64,000 nucleotides of DNA from Corynebacterium halotolerans (GTDB lineage: Bacteria > Actinomycetota > Actinomycetes > Mycobacteriales > Mycobacteriaceae). A model generated the notes under the pieces. It did not search any database. It was given only the letters and a program-made list of their open reading frames with translations, and had not been told where the DNA came from. Of the stretch, positions 8,182 to 17,308 are shown one piece after another. Location of the stretch: contig NZ_JVMD01000015.1 in assembly GCF_001056295.1 (NCBI RefSeq), positions 186,001 through 250,000 on the forward strand, in the 5' to 3' direction. The first letter of the stretch is position 1. Each line of letters opens with the position of its first letter. The position numbers and the translations under genes are program-made.

Positions 8182-9750
8182 CTAATTCACCTGGCGCTCG
8201 CGGTCGTCCCAGAACTCGCGGCGCAGCTCGCGGCGCAGGATCTTCCCGGAGGGGTTGCGGGGGATGCTCTCGACGATTTCCCAGCGCGTGGGCAGCTTGA
8301 AGTTGGCCAGGTGCTGCCGCAGGAACAGCAGCAGGCGGCGGGTGGTCGGTGCCTCGGCGCCGGGCTTCGGCTCGATGAAGGCCATCACGGCCTCGCCGGT
8401 GGTGTCGTCGGGGATGCCGATGACGGCGGCGTCGCCGACCTCCGGGTGCCGCGCGAGCACGTTCTCGACCTCGGCGGGGAACACGTTCTCGCCGGCGACG
8501 AGGATCATGTCCTTGAACCGGTCGTGGATGAACAGGAAGCCCTCTTCGTCGACGTAGCCCGCGTCGCCGGTGTGGATCCACCCGTCGACCAGCGTCTTCG
8601 CGGTCGCCTCGGGGAGGTTCCAGTATTCGACCATGCGGTTGGGGGTGCGCAGGTGGACTTCGCCGACCTCGCCCTGCGGCACCTCTTCGCCGTCCGCGCC
8701 GACGATGCGCAGCCCGAATCCGGGGTAGGGCCGCCCGGCGGCCTTGAGCCTCGGCGAGCCGGGGTAGTGCTGGTCCGGCGGCAGGCAGATGGCGGTGTTT
8801 CCGGTTTCGGTGAGGCCGTAGATCTGCGAGAACTTTGCGTCGAGGATGCGCGTGCAGTTCTCCAGCACGGAGTCGCCGATGGGGGCGCCGCCGTAGATCA
8901 CGCGCCGCAGGGTGGTGAAGTCCGAGGGCGACACCCCGGGCAGCGCCACGATCGACGCCATCATGGCGGGCACGAAGATGGCGTGGGTGATGCCGTGGCG
9001 GCGGATGTTGTCGCGCGCGGCGCCCGCTTCGAGGTCCGGCATGGAGAACACGGTCTGGCCGGCGTTGAACGTCTGCGTCGCGTACCACATGCCGCCGACG
9101 TGGAAGCCGGGGATGGCCACCAGGCAGATGTCGCCCTCGTCCCACGCGATCCAGTCCTCGCCGGCCTCGCCCAGGGCGTTGCGCATGCCGAACCAACTGC
9201 GGTGGGCGAGCACCACGCCCTTGGGCAGGCCCGTGGTGCCGGAGGTGTAGATCTGCGCCATCGGGGTGTCCGGGGTCGGCGTGAATGCGGTCTCGCCGCC
9301 GTCTGCGAGGACGTCGCGAAGCAGCGGGTTCGCGTCGCGCCAGGAGTCCCAGTGCCCGGGCGAGCTGGCGATTTCGGTGGCCCCGGTGGTCCCGCGCAGC
9401 GGGTGGGTTTCGTCGAGGAGCACCACCTCGGCGCCGGAGTCGGCGAGGATGTGGTCGACCTCCTCGGCGGTGAGCTTCCAGTTCACGGGCACCAGCACGG
9501 CGCCGAGGCGCACGCACGCGAACAGCGTCTCCCAGTAGGACGGGTGCTCCTTCCCGATGAACGCCACCCGTGATCCCTCGCCCACGCCCAGCGCCGCCAG
9601 CCCCGCCGCGGCGCGCCCGGAGTTCTCGTCGAGCTGCCGGTAGGTGACGGCGGTGCCGTCGGGCATCAGCACGGCGCGGTGGTCGGGGCGCGTGGCGGCG
9701 TGGTGGTCGAGGGATTCGGCCAGGGTGGTCAGTTCGGGGAGGTAGATCAT
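8182..9750 (-). CDS. FadD10/ScoC-like fatty acyl-AMP ligase of an isonitrile pathway
   Basis: A 522-residue acyl/aryl-CoA synthetase superfamily enzyme. Motifs in order: P-loop IYTSGTTGLPKGV (about 177), FHVGGMWY, YGLTETGNTAICLP (about 308), the hinge region with HTGDAGYVDEEG, and catalytic Lys in NPSGKILRREL near the C-terminus. The FHVGG and YGLTETG contexts resemble Mycobacterium FadD10 (Rv0099) and ScoC, which activate a fatty acid and load it onto a carrier protein instead of CoA. The downstream partner could be the carrier domain encoded next upstream at 10008-11180. The 257 bp between the two genes are non-coding, so a separate promoter is possible. The isonitrile assignment rests on the partner genes at 22975-24608. 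Confidence 0.8.
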   Translation of the reverse strand: MIYLPELTTLAESLDHHAATRPDHRAVLMPDGTAVTYRQLDENSGRAAAGLAALGVGEGSRVAFIGKEHPSYWETLFACVRLGAVLVPVNWKLTAEEVDHILADSGAEVVLLDETHPLRGTTGATEIASSPGHWDSWRDANPLLRDVLADGGETAFTPTPDTPMAQIYTSGTTGLPKGVVLAHRSWFGMRNALGEAGEDWIAWDEGDICLVAIPGFHVGGMWYATQTFNAGQTVFSMPDLEAGAARDNIRRHGITHAIFVPAMMASIVALPGVSPSDFTTLRRVIYGGAPIGDSVLENCTRILDAKFSQIYGLTETGNTAICLPPDQHYPGSPRLKAAGRPYPGFGLRIVGADGEEVPQGEVGEVHLRTPNRMVEYWNLPEATAKTLVDGWIHTGDAGYVDEEGFLFIHDRFKDMILVAGENVFPAEVENVLARHPEVGDAAVIGIPDDTTGEAVMAFIEPKPGAEAPTTRRLLLFLRQHLANFKLPTRWEIVESIPRNPSGKILRRELRREFWDDRERQVN

Positions 9751-10007
9751 GCGCGTTCCTGGGTTCTCGTGAGCCGGCCTCGGTCGTCGGCGGCGGGTGC
9801 GCGCCGGGGTGCTTTCCGACGGTCCGTCGCCGCCCGCGGAATGCCGCTGCTTCGCTCGATGCGTGTCCGTTGCGGGCGGTGCCCGCCCATACGAATAGCA
9901 GTCGGTTCCACCGGGAAACCGGTTCCCGGCGATGCCCGGATCGCGCCGGGCGGTACCCCGTCCCGGGGTTGGCGGGCGGTTCCCGGGGTGGGGGCCGGAC
10001 GTGCCCC

Positions 10008-11180
10008 CTATGCCCCCGTGATCTCGTCGGCGATGGTGCGCAGCGCGGCGGGGTCGTTGAGCGGCGAGAGGTGGTCGCCGGGGATGCGGACGATCCGCGG
10101 GGCGGGGTCGAGCGCGGCCCACCGGTCGGCCATGATCTCGTTTTCGTCCGTGACCAGCACGACCGTGTTCGGCGGCGTGCCGGTGAGCTTGATGCGGTTC
10201 TGGATGCGGATGGCGTGTTCCCAGAACACCGCCTGCTGCGTGACCGGCTCGTGGCGCACCAGGCCCGCGGTGAGGATGCGCCAGTGCGTGCGCAGGCGCT
10301 CGGCCAGCGGAGGTGCGGTGGGCGCAGCGGGCGCGGCGGCGATTTCGGCGGGTGCGTCACCGGCGGGCGTGGTGCTTGCCGACGGCCCGCTGCTTGCCGA
10401 TGACCCGGCCGCCCCGCCTTCGCCGGCGTCGTGGGATGCGGTGACCCACTCGCCGGTCGTGTTGCCGGCGGCGAGCCGGATGTCGGCGACCGATTGGCCG
10501 TCGCCCGCGAGCATGGTGTCCAGGAGGATGACCTTCTCCACCTCGCGGCCTTCCTTGGCCAGGCGCCGGGCGCATTCCATGGCGATGTGCCCGCCGAAGG
10601 AGTGGCCCAGCAGCGTCACGGGGCCGGTCGGCTGGATGCGCCGGATGTCGCGCAGGTGGCGGCGGGCGTGGGCGCCGAGCGTCGGGTCGGCCAGGCCCCG
10701 GGAGTGGAAGCCGTGGGCGTGGAACGCCCAGCTTTCGCGCCGGCCGGACAGTGCCGCGCCGAGCGGCAGGAAGCCGACGGCGGAGGCTCCCGCGCCGGCG
10801 AACATGAACACCGGCGGCGGGGCGGTGGCGGCGATTCCGGTGGCGGAATCGGCGTCACCGGCACCACCCGCGCCACCCGCCAGGGGGCCGTCGGACAGCT
10901 TCGTGCACGTCGGCGCATTGCCCCGGAACTCCTCGGCGCAGCGCGCGTCGATGGCCTCGGCGAGTTCGGCGACTGTCGGGTCGTCGGCGAACAGGTCGGC
11001 CCCCAGGTCGCGGCCCAGCGCGCGCCGCAGTTCGATGAGGGTCTTTTCCGCGCCCAGAGAGGTGCCGCCCAAGTCCGAGAAGCGGTCGTCGCGCCCGATG
11101 GGCTCGATGCCGATCACCTCCGACCAGGCCTTCGCGATGGCGTGCTCCACCGGGGTGATGGGGGCTTCGACGTCCGACAT
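10008..11180 (-). CDS. Carrier protein-thioesterase (T-TE) didomain protein
   Basis: A 390-residue two-domain protein. Residues about 8-82 are a peptidyl/acyl carrier domain with phosphopantetheine site LGGTSLGAE (Ser about 41). Residues about 115-390 are a type I thioesterase with nucleophile elbow GHSFGG (about 188) and catalytic His in GDHLSPL near the end. An Ala/Ser/Pro-rich insertion sits inside the thioesterase (about 250-290). Such T-TE pairs normally form the end of an NRPS; here they stand alone with no condensation or adenylation domain in the window. I infer that it carries the acyl chain loaded by the ligase at 8182-9750 and then releases or transfers it. The ATG is preceded by GGAAGGAA. 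Confidence 0.85.
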   Translation of the reverse strand: MSDVEAPITPVEHAIAKAWSEVIGIEPIGRDDRFSDLGGTSLGAEKTLIELRRALGRDLGADLFADDPTVAELAEAIDARCAEEFRGNAPTCTKLSDGPLAGGAGGAGDADSATGIAATAPPPVFMFAGAGASAVGFLPLGAALSGRRESWAFHAHGFHSRGLADPTLGAHARRHLRDIRRIQPTGPVTLLGHSFGGHIAMECARRLAKEGREVEKVILLDTMLAGDGQSVADIRLAAGNTTGEWVTASHDAGEGGAAGSSASSGPSASTTPAGDAPAEIAAAPAAPTAPPLAERLRTHWRILTAGLVRHEPVTQQAVFWEHAIRIQNRIKLTGTPPNTVVLVTDENEIMADRWAALDPAPRIVRIPGDHLSPLNDPAALRTIADEITGA

Positions 11181-11359
11181 GGTTCCTTCCGGGGCGGGCG
11201 CGCGGCGGGCGCGGGGCTGGGATCGGGGGAGGGGATGCGGCCACGGCGCGCGGGTGCGGGCCGATCCGGGCTCCCCGGGAATCGTAGGCGTGCGCTCCCG
11301 GAGGTGGCATCCGGGGGTGCCCGCGACCTGGTGCGAGAGGCCGTCGCTATGGTCTGAAT

Positions 11360-12766
11360 GTGCCTTCGACCATCAGTGGACGCCGCACGGGCGGCTTCGT
11401 CGACCGCATCCGCCGGCCCTCGGCGATGGCGGTCGATTCGGTCGCCCTCATGATCTCCAGCGGCCTCAACGCCGTGTTGGGGCTGGTCTACTGGATGGTC
11501 GCCACCCGGCTGTACCCGGTCGAGGAGGTCGGCCGCGCCTCCACGCTGATCAACGCCGGCATCGTCCTGTCCAGCGCGTCGATTCTCGCGTTCGGCCAGA
11601 TGCTCGAGCGTTTCCTGCCCGTCTGCGGGCGGCTGCGGCGTCGCGCCATCGTCGGTTCCACCGTGGTGGTCGCCGCGCTGGCCACGGCGTCGGCCGGCTC
11701 GTTCGTCGCGTTCTGGCCCACCGGGGCGTTGCTGTCGGAGCCCTGGCAGGCCCCGGCGTACGTCGCGTCGGTGGTGGCGCTGACGATGTTCGCCCTCTAC
11801 GACTCGGTCCTCGTGGGCCTGCACCTCGGGCGGTGGGCGGCGGCGAAGAACATCGTCCACGCCGTGGTGAAGCTCGGCCTCGTCGCCGTGCTCGGCGCCG
11901 CCGCATTCGGCGGCGCCGCGGGCGCGGGCATGGGCACCGGGGATGGGGCGGGGGATGGCGCGGGACCGTCCGCGGTGGCGATCCTCGGTTCCTGGATCGT
12001 GCCCGCGGCGGTCCTGGTCATCGCCGCACAGGTGGCGCTGGTGATGCGCCGCAGCCGTGCGCTGCGGGCTGCCGGAAGCACCCCGGTGCCCGCCCCGGCA
12101 CCGGAACGTGGCGCCGCCGACCCGGACGGGGAGCCGGATCTGCCGCCTCGCCGCGAACTGGTGGCGTACTTCGCCACGTCGGTCGGCTGGATCATCGGCC
12201 AGGTGCTGCCGGGCCTGTTCATCCCGCTCATGGTCGAGCGCAGGCTCGGTCTCGCGGAGGCCGCGTACTTCAACATCGCGTGGATCGTCGTCGCCGCGTC
12301 GATCATGCTGATGAGCATCATCGGCGGCCCCTTCGTCGCCGAGGCCGCCCGCCCGGGGTCGGATCTCGCGGCGGCGGCGCGGTCGCTGCTGCGCATCGCC
12401 ACGGCGGCGAGCCTGTTCCGCCTCATCGCGGTCGGCGCGCTGGGCCCGGTGGCGCTGCTGCTCTACGGCGCCGAATACGCGGAGGCCGGCACGATGCTGC
12501 TGGTGCTCATGGGCGTCGCGCACTTCATCTCGGGCCCGGCGTTCGTCTACGGCGCCCTGGCGAAGGTCTACCGCCGCATCGCGTACCCGATGATGGTGCA
12601 GCTCATCGGCGCCGTCGTGCTCGTCTGGCTGGCGTGGTCGTGGCTTCCGGAGCACGGCATCGTCGGCGTCGGTTGGGCGTACCTGGTCCACGACGTCGGC
12701 GTGCTCCTCGCCGCGGCCGTGCCCCTGCGCGTCATGCTCGGCGAAGCCCTGCGGGGACGCCGGTGA
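11360..12766 (+). CDS. Polysaccharide flippase (Wzx/MATE-like, MOP superfamily)
   Basis: A 468-residue membrane protein with about 12 hydrophobic segments spaced as in Wzx/RfbX exporters. A cytoplasmic loop around residues 190-275 is enlarged by a Gly/Ala-rich run and a Pro-rich stretch. Flippases of this type move undecaprenyl- or polyprenyl-linked glycans to the outer face of the membrane. The GTG start is 6 nt after a TATGGT box, implying a leaderless transcript; an internal ATG at 11425 is an alternative. The following glycosyltransferase starts in its stop codon (GTGA). It is divergent from the carrier-thioesterase gene, with 179 bp between them. Confidence 0.8.
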   Translation: MPSTISGRRTGGFVDRIRRPSAMAVDSVALMISSGLNAVLGLVYWMVATRLYPVEEVGRASTLINAGIVLSSASILAFGQMLERFLPVCGRLRRRAIVGSTVVVAALATASAGSFVAFWPTGALLSEPWQAPAYVASVVALTMFALYDSVLVGLHLGRWAAAKNIVHAVVKLGLVAVLGAAAFGGAAGAGMGTGDGAGDGAGPSAVAILGSWIVPAAVLVIAAQVALVMRRSRALRAAGSTPVPAPAPERGAADPDGEPDLPPRRELVAYFATSVGWIIGQVLPGLFIPLMVERRLGLAEAAYFNIAWIVVAASIMLMSIIGGPFVAEAARPGSDLAAAARSLLRIATAASLFRLIAVGALGPVALLLYGAEYAEAGTMLLVLMGVAHFISGPAFVYGALAKVYRRIAYPMMVQLIGAVVLVWLAWSWLPEHGIVGVGWAYLVHDVGVLLAAAVPLRVMLGEALRGRR

Positions 12767-14046
12767 CGGGGGAGGGCGGCGTCGCCAAGCCCGCGGTCGC
12801 CGTGTTCCGCGCCCAGCTGCTGCCCGGTTCGGAGACGTTCATCCGCGACCAGGCGGATGCCCTCACCTCTTGGCGGCCGGTGGCCGTCGGCGCGCTGCGC
12901 GTCGCCTCGCCGTTGGCGCGGCCCGCGGACCTGGTGCTTTACGACGCCGCCCCGCCCGACGCGCCGGAGCACCGCACCATCCGCGATCGCGCCGCGCTGC
13001 TCGCCGCGGAAATGACCGGCGTGGCGCCGCGCATCACCCGGGAGCTGCGGAGGCTGCGCGACGACGAAGGCGTGCGGCTGGTCCACGCGCATTTCGCCAA
13101 GGACGCGTGGCTGGTCGCCCGCGCGGCGCGGAGAGCGGGGCTGCCGCTGGTGGTCACCTGCCACGGTTACGACGTCACGTCGCTGCCCGCCCGCCGCGGC
13201 CTTTCCGGGGCGGTGTACCGGTGGCGCACCCGACGCGTGCTCGCGCGGGCGGCGGCCGTCGTCGCGGTGTCGGGGTTCATCGCGGATCGCGCCCGCGAAC
13301 TGGGCGCGGCCGAACCCGTGGTCGTGCACACGGGCGTGCGGCTGCGCGGCGACGGAGCGGAAGCGGGCGAGCCGGGCGATGGTGCGATCCCCGGCGTTGA
13401 TCGGGCCGATGTCGACTGGGTTGATGTCGACCGGGCCGATGGTGGGCAATCCGATGCCGACCGAACCACCGACATTCTCTTCGTCGGCAGGTTGGTGCCC
13501 AAAAAGGGCGTCGACGATCTGCTGCGCGCCATCCCCGAAGTGGAGGCGGCGCTGGGGCGTCCCGTGCGCGCACGCATCGTCGGCGACGGGCCCCTGCGCG
13601 CCGAGCTCGGGGAACTGGCGCGGGAGCTCGGGATCGGGGAATCGGTGACGTTCACCGGAGCGCTGCCGACGGCGCGCGTCGACGCCGAGATGGCCGCCGC
13701 GAAGGTGTTCTGCGGCCCGTCGCGCACCGCCCCCGATGGTGATTCGGAAGGGTTCGGCCAGGTCTTCCTGGAGGCCGCGCTCGCCGGGACGCCGGTGGTG
13801 TCGAGGCGGCACGGCGGCATCGCCGAGGCCGTCGCCCACGGCGAAACCGGGCTGCTCGGCGAGCCGGGGGACGATGCGGCGCCGGCCCGCGACCTCGCCC
13901 GGCTGCTCGCCGACGACGATCTGCGCCGGGACATGGGCCGCCGTGCCCGCGAACGGGCGATGGCGGCCTTCGACATGGACCGGTGCGTGGTCAGGCTGGA
14001 GGAGCTGTACTCGGCGGCGGCGGCACCGCCCCGGCCGGTTCGCTGA
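12763..14046 (+). CDS. Glycosyltransferase family 4
   Basis: A 427-residue GT-B fold enzyme. The N-terminal acceptor half includes LVHAHFAKDAW and VTCHGYDVTSLP. The C-terminal nucleotide-sugar half includes ILFVGRLVPKKGVDDLL, the donor-site EX7E region GFGQVFLEAALAGTPVV and GETGLLGEPGD. The best homologues by pattern are colanic-acid/mannan type transferases. Between the halves is a repeat-derived insertion rich in VDRAD/VDWVD units (about 210-235). The GTG start overlaps the flippase stop by 4 nt. The 3' end overlaps the convergent GH16 gene by 56 nt. Confidence 0.88.
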   Translation: MTGEGGVAKPAVAVFRAQLLPGSETFIRDQADALTSWRPVAVGALRVASPLARPADLVLYDAAPPDAPEHRTIRDRAALLAAEMTGVAPRITRELRRLRDDEGVRLVHAHFAKDAWLVARAARRAGLPLVVTCHGYDVTSLPARRGLSGAVYRWRTRRVLARAAAVVAVSGFIADRARELGAAEPVVVHTGVRLRGDGAEAGEPGDGAIPGVDRADVDWVDVDRADGGQSDADRTTDILFVGRLVPKKGVDDLLRAIPEVEAALGRPVRARIVGDGPLRAELGELARELGIGESVTFTGALPTARVDAEMAAAKVFCGPSRTAPDGDSEGFGQVFLEAALAGTPVVSRRHGGIAEAVAHGETGLLGEPGDDAAPARDLARLLADDDLRRDMGRRARERAMAAFDMDRCVVRLEELYSAAAAPPRPVR

Positions 14047-14902
14047 TCCGGATCCAGTCGACTTCCAGCACCGGCACCGTGTACTGCGGCAGCGGCGCGC
14101 CGGTGTGGCGGGTCACCCCGTTGTCCGCCGGCGCCCCGGTGCCCTCGACGGTGGCGCGGGCCTCGATCTGCATGCCGAACCACATCGGGCGATCGGGGAC
14201 CGGATCGCCGTCGGCGCGGGCGAACTCCACGCCGTCGACGAGCAGGCGCACCGACCCCGGCAACCATTCGATGGCCCACGTCGCGGGTTTCGTCGCGTCG
14301 ACGCGCACCTGGTAGCCGCGTTTGCGGCGTTCCCCGCCGGCGTCGCGCCAATGGAGGAACGCGTCCGTGCGGGAGCGGTCGGCGCGGTAGCCCTCGGCGA
14401 GGTCGATCTCCGGGGGCCAGTTGTCGTCGGCGGGCCACAGCAGCACGTGGTAGCTGAGCACTCGGTGGGGGATCGCACGCATGCGGATCTCGTACAGGCC
14501 ATGGGTGCGCGGCATCCGCCATCCCGACACCGCGCCCGTCGCCCAGCCTCCGTACGCCGGGGCGCCGGACAGGACCAGTGACCCGTTTTCGACCTTCGCC
14601 ATCGACGACACCCAGCGGACGTGGGGGTCCGAGCTGGGCTTGCCGTTGAACGCCTCCCAATGCGAGCCGAGGGCGTCGCCGCCGAACTCGTCGCGGAACA
14701 CCTCCCGCCACCCCGGCGGGGGCGGGCCGATGGCGGCCCCCGCCGCGGCGGCACCGGAGCCCGGGGCCCCGTCGCCGCCGCTGCCCGGCGATGGCGTGCA
14801 CCCGGCGGGTTGCGCGGAAATCACCCCGGCGACGCCGAACAAAGCCAGCGCGCCCAGGAACCCGCGGCGCGGAAGAGCCCGGCGCCGGTCCATATCCGTC
14901 AT
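13991..14902 (-). CDS. Exported glycoside hydrolase family 16 protein
   Basis: A 303-residue beta-glucanase-fold protein. The N-terminus has a twin-arginine-like signal (PRRGFLGALALFGV) ending near a Cys (PAGC), so a Tat-exported lipoprotein is possible. The catalytic signature ExDxxE is intact as EIDLAE (about residue 175), followed by aromatic-rich strands typical of GH16. GH16 enzymes cut or transglycosylate beta-1,3/1,4-glucans and galactans. In a polysaccharide operon this suggests trimming or release of the exported glycan. It is the last gene of the leftward operon, and its ATG overlaps the upstream stop (ATGA). Confidence 0.87.
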   Translation of the reverse strand: MTDMDRRRALPRRGFLGALALFGVAGVISAQPAGCTPSPGSGGDGAPGSGAAAAGAAIGPPPPGWREVFRDEFGGDALGSHWEAFNGKPSSDPHVRWVSSMAKVENGSLVLSGAPAYGGWATGAVSGWRMPRTHGLYEIRMRAIPHRVLSYHVLLWPADDNWPPEIDLAEGYRADRSRTDAFLHWRDAGGERRKRGYQVRVDATKPATWAIEWLPGSVRLLVDGVEFARADGDPVPDRPMWFGMQIEARATVEGTGAPADNGVTRHTGAPLPQYTVPVLEVDWIRISEPAGAVPPPPSTAPPA

Positions 14903-16017
14903 CGGCCCATCACCGGCAGTTTCGCCAATCCATCGATGCCCGCGCGCAGCACCCGGTACGCCGCCGGGTACGCGCCGGCGGGGCCGAGCACCTTCAACGC
15001 GAGTCCGTGCACGGCGACGCGGCGATGGCCCATCCGCCAGGCGTCGGCGAGCCCCCGCAGGGTCAGTTCGGGCAGCAGTTCCCCGTGGACCCTCGCCACT
15101 TCCCCGCCCGGCCATTTTTGGTGCACGGGCGTGGCCAGGCAGGGCACGAGGTGGAACCAGGTGCGGAACCCCGCCGCGGTCACGGGCGCGCCGGACCGCC
15201 GGGCGGGCAGGCGCGGCGGCAGCTCCTCGAGCGCCGCCTCCGCGCAGGCCGCGGTGTTCGCCAGGCGCAGCGCCGACCCCGTCGAGATCGATCCCGGCCG
15301 TTCCAGGTAGCGGTAGCCGATGAAGGGGATCAGCACCGCGGAACGGGCGTGGCGCGCGATGTCGAGCATCAGCAGGAAGTCGTCCTGGCTGCTCAACCGG
15401 TCGCGCGCGGCGGCGTCGGCGATGGCCGCCGCGAGCACCTCCCTGCGGATGAGCTTGTTCCACAGGTACCCGCGGACCAGCCCGGACAGCAGCGCTTCCG
15501 CCAGCTCCCCGGAATCGAGGCGGGCATCGCGGACGACGCCCTCCATCACCTGGACGCGGCCGCCCGCCTCGTGGCGCACCGCGCGGCAGCACACCAGGTC
15601 GGCGGGCGCGGCCTCGGCCAGGCGCGCGACGATCTGGGGGTCCCATTCGTCGTCGGCGTCGCAGAACCACACGTATTCGCCGTCGGCGGCGGCCACCCCG
15701 GCGTCGCGGGCCGCGGCGACGCCGCCCCGTTCGGGCATGGTCACCACGGACGCATCGTCGCGGGCGGCGGCCCACTCGGCGGCCAACTCCGCCGACCCGT
15801 CGGCCGAACCATCGTCGACCAGGATGAACCGCAGATCGGGGTACCTCAGCGCGGCCAGCCCGGCCAGCGCGCCGGGCAGGTACGCGGCGGCGTCGGCGAA
15901 GGGCATGACCACGCTGACCCGCGGCGGCGCGCCCGAGCCGGAAGACGCCGGGCCATTGGCCTGCACAGGGGAATCCGAGGGCTCCGGCTCATCGGAGCGC
16001 ACGGGGAAATCGGTCAC
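14899..16017 (-). CDS. Glycosyltransferase family 2
   Basis: A 372-residue GT-A enzyme. After a short disordered N-terminus come the family landmarks VSVVMPFADAAAYLP (about 36), FILVDDGSADGS (about 66) and the metal/nucleotide-binding FCDADDEWD (about 110, a DxD motif). The C-terminal third carries an SQDDFLLM acid patch consistent with a catalytic base. It transfers a sugar from a nucleotide donor to a lipid-linked acceptor at the cytoplasmic face; the sugar is unknown. The GTG start overlaps the preceding stop as GTGA. Confidence 0.88.
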   Translation of the reverse strand: MTDFPVRSDEPEPSDSPVQANGPASSGSGAPPRVSVVMPFADAAAYLPGALAGLAALRYPDLRFILVDDGSADGSAELAAEWAAARDDASVVTMPERGGVAAARDAGVAAADGEYVWFCDADDEWDPQIVARLAEAAPADLVCCRAVRHEAGGRVQVMEGVVRDARLDSGELAEALLSGLVRGYLWNKLIRREVLAAAIADAAARDRLSSQDDFLLMLDIARHARSAVLIPFIGYRYLERPGSISTGSALRLANTAACAEAALEELPPRLPARRSGAPVTAAGFRTWFHLVPCLATPVHQKWPGGEVARVHGELLPELTLRGLADAWRMGHRRVAVHGLALKVLGPAGAYPAAYRVLRAGIDGLAKLPVMGR

Positions 16018-17099
16018 GGTTGCCTCGCATTCTCGTCGGACATCAGCGCCTGGGCGGCGTCGAGGATGGCGTTCCACGAATCGGACAGCATCACCACGGT
16101 GCGCCCGGCTTCCGGGTCGACCAGGACGACGGCCTGGAAACCGGCGACGGTGCCGACCTTCGTCAGCACCCGGCGGCCGTCGAGCCCGGTGACGCGGAAG
16201 CCGCGGTGGACCGCACGGGAACCCGGCGCCCCGGCATCCGGATCCGGCGACGACGCGACGTATCGGGCGAACAGGCCCAGGTCCATCAGCGTCGACACCG
16301 CACCGCCGGCCGGGGCGTAGGCGCCGAGATCCCACACGGGTGCATGGGCGCCGTCCGCCTCCAACCCGCGCGGCGGGTTCAGGTTGTCGGGGCCCGGAAA
16401 CCCGGTGTACCGCATGTTCAGCGGCTCCAGCAGCCGTTCCTTCAGCAGCTCCGGGTACGTCGTTTCCGCCGCCTCGGCCAGGGCGTGGCCGAGCAGGGCG
16501 ATGCCGATGTTCGAGTAGTGGTAGTTGCCGCGCCCGGTCAGGGGGTCGCGGCGGGCGCGGTCGTACAGTTCGTCGATGGTCGTGTGCTCGCGGGGCTCGG
16601 TGTGCAGCAACCGCGCGCTGAGCCGGTCGCGGACGCCGGGCCGGAAGTCGTCGTCGGCTCCCCATTCGCCGAAGCCGCCCTCGTGGTGGGCGAGTTCGTC
16701 GAGCGTGACCATCGCGGCGGGGGAGTCCTCCATCGGCAGCAGCGACCCGAGCGCGGTGTCCGGGGCGACTTCGCCGCGGCGCACCGACTCGTTGTACAGC
16801 TCGATGGTGAACAGCTTGGTGACCGATCCGATGTAGTACGGCGTCGTCGCCGTGGTGCCGAACAGGGCCTCGCGGGCCCCGTCGCGGTCGACGACCAGAG
16901 CGGCGACTTCGCGGCGCACCCCGTCGAGGTGGGGGCGCACCGTTTCGGCGATGGCCTGGTCGCCGTGGGCGTCGTCGGGAAGCTGGGGCCGGGGCGGGAC
17001 GGCCACCGACGCGGCCAGCGACAGTACGGCGACGCCCAGCGCGGCGATCGGCGCGGCCATGTTGCCGCGCAGGGAGGAGATGAACTTCGGTGCGGTCAC
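16014..17099 (-). CDS. Membrane-anchored serine hydrolase, beta-lactamase (class C/PBP-like) family
   Basis: A 361-residue serine beta-lactamase-like hydrolase. A hydrophobic N-terminal segment (about 12-35) serves as a signal or anchor. Active-site motifs: SxxK as IGSVTKLF (about 93) and YxN as YHYSNIG (about 194). A late KVGTVAGF matches the KTG-like box. Family members cut esters or D-peptides, or act as acyltransferases. In a glycan operon an O-acyl esterase or transferase is reasonable but unproven. The start was set at GTG 17099 because it overlaps the previous stop (GTGA); a longer in-frame extension to 17174 has no signal-like sequence. Confidence 0.82.
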   Translation of the reverse strand: MTAPKFISSLRGNMAAPIAALGVAVLSLAASVAVPPRPQLPDDAHGDQAIAETVRPHLDGVRREVAALVVDRDGAREALFGTTATTPYYIGSVTKLFTIELYNESVRRGEVAPDTALGSLLPMEDSPAAMVTLDELAHHEGGFGEWGADDDFRPGVRDRLSARLLHTEPREHTTIDELYDRARRDPLTGRGNYHYSNIGIALLGHALAEAAETTYPELLKERLLEPLNMRYTGFPGPDNLNPPRGLEADGAHAPVWDLGAYAPAGGAVSTLMDLGLFARYVASSPDPDAGAPGSRAVHRGFRVTGLDGRRVLTKVGTVAGFQAVVLVDPEAGRTVVMLSDSWNAILDAAQALMSDENARQP

Positions 17100-17308
17100 G
17101 ACAGTTCCGCCAATCGCAGGATGAGGGCCGCCGCGCACGCGATGGCGGTGACGGCGACGGCCGCGGTCAGCCACCGGCCGCGCGGCGTCGCCCGGTCACG
17201 GCGGCCCGGGCCGCGCACCTCGCGGTTCACGGCCAGCGCGGCGTACCCGGCGAATGCGGCGGCGGTGAGCAGCGCGGCTCCCCAGGTGATGAGGAATTCG
17301 GTCATCAT
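17096..17308 (-). CDS. Small two-helix membrane protein
   Basis: A 70-residue protein with two hydrophobic segments (about 6-26 and 47-65) separated by a positively charged loop (REVRGPGRRDRATPRGR). No family is recognised. It is held in the operon by 4-nt overlaps on both sides (ATGA before, GTGA after), which supports it being a real gene. It may stabilise the large polytopic protein encoded just upstream. The second Met codon (17305) is an alternative start. Confidence 0.7.
   Translation of the reverse strand: MMTEFLITWGAALLTAAAFAGYAALAVNREVRGPGRRDRATPRGRWLTAAVAVTAIACAAALILRLAELS

Noticed and set aside
9679..14046. A single 1455-codon plus-strand protein
   Set aside because: Its first 1028 codons are low-complexity Arg/Ala/Gly antisense to the carrier-thioesterase gene and out of frame with the flippase. 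Only the part from GTG 12763 has a family fold.
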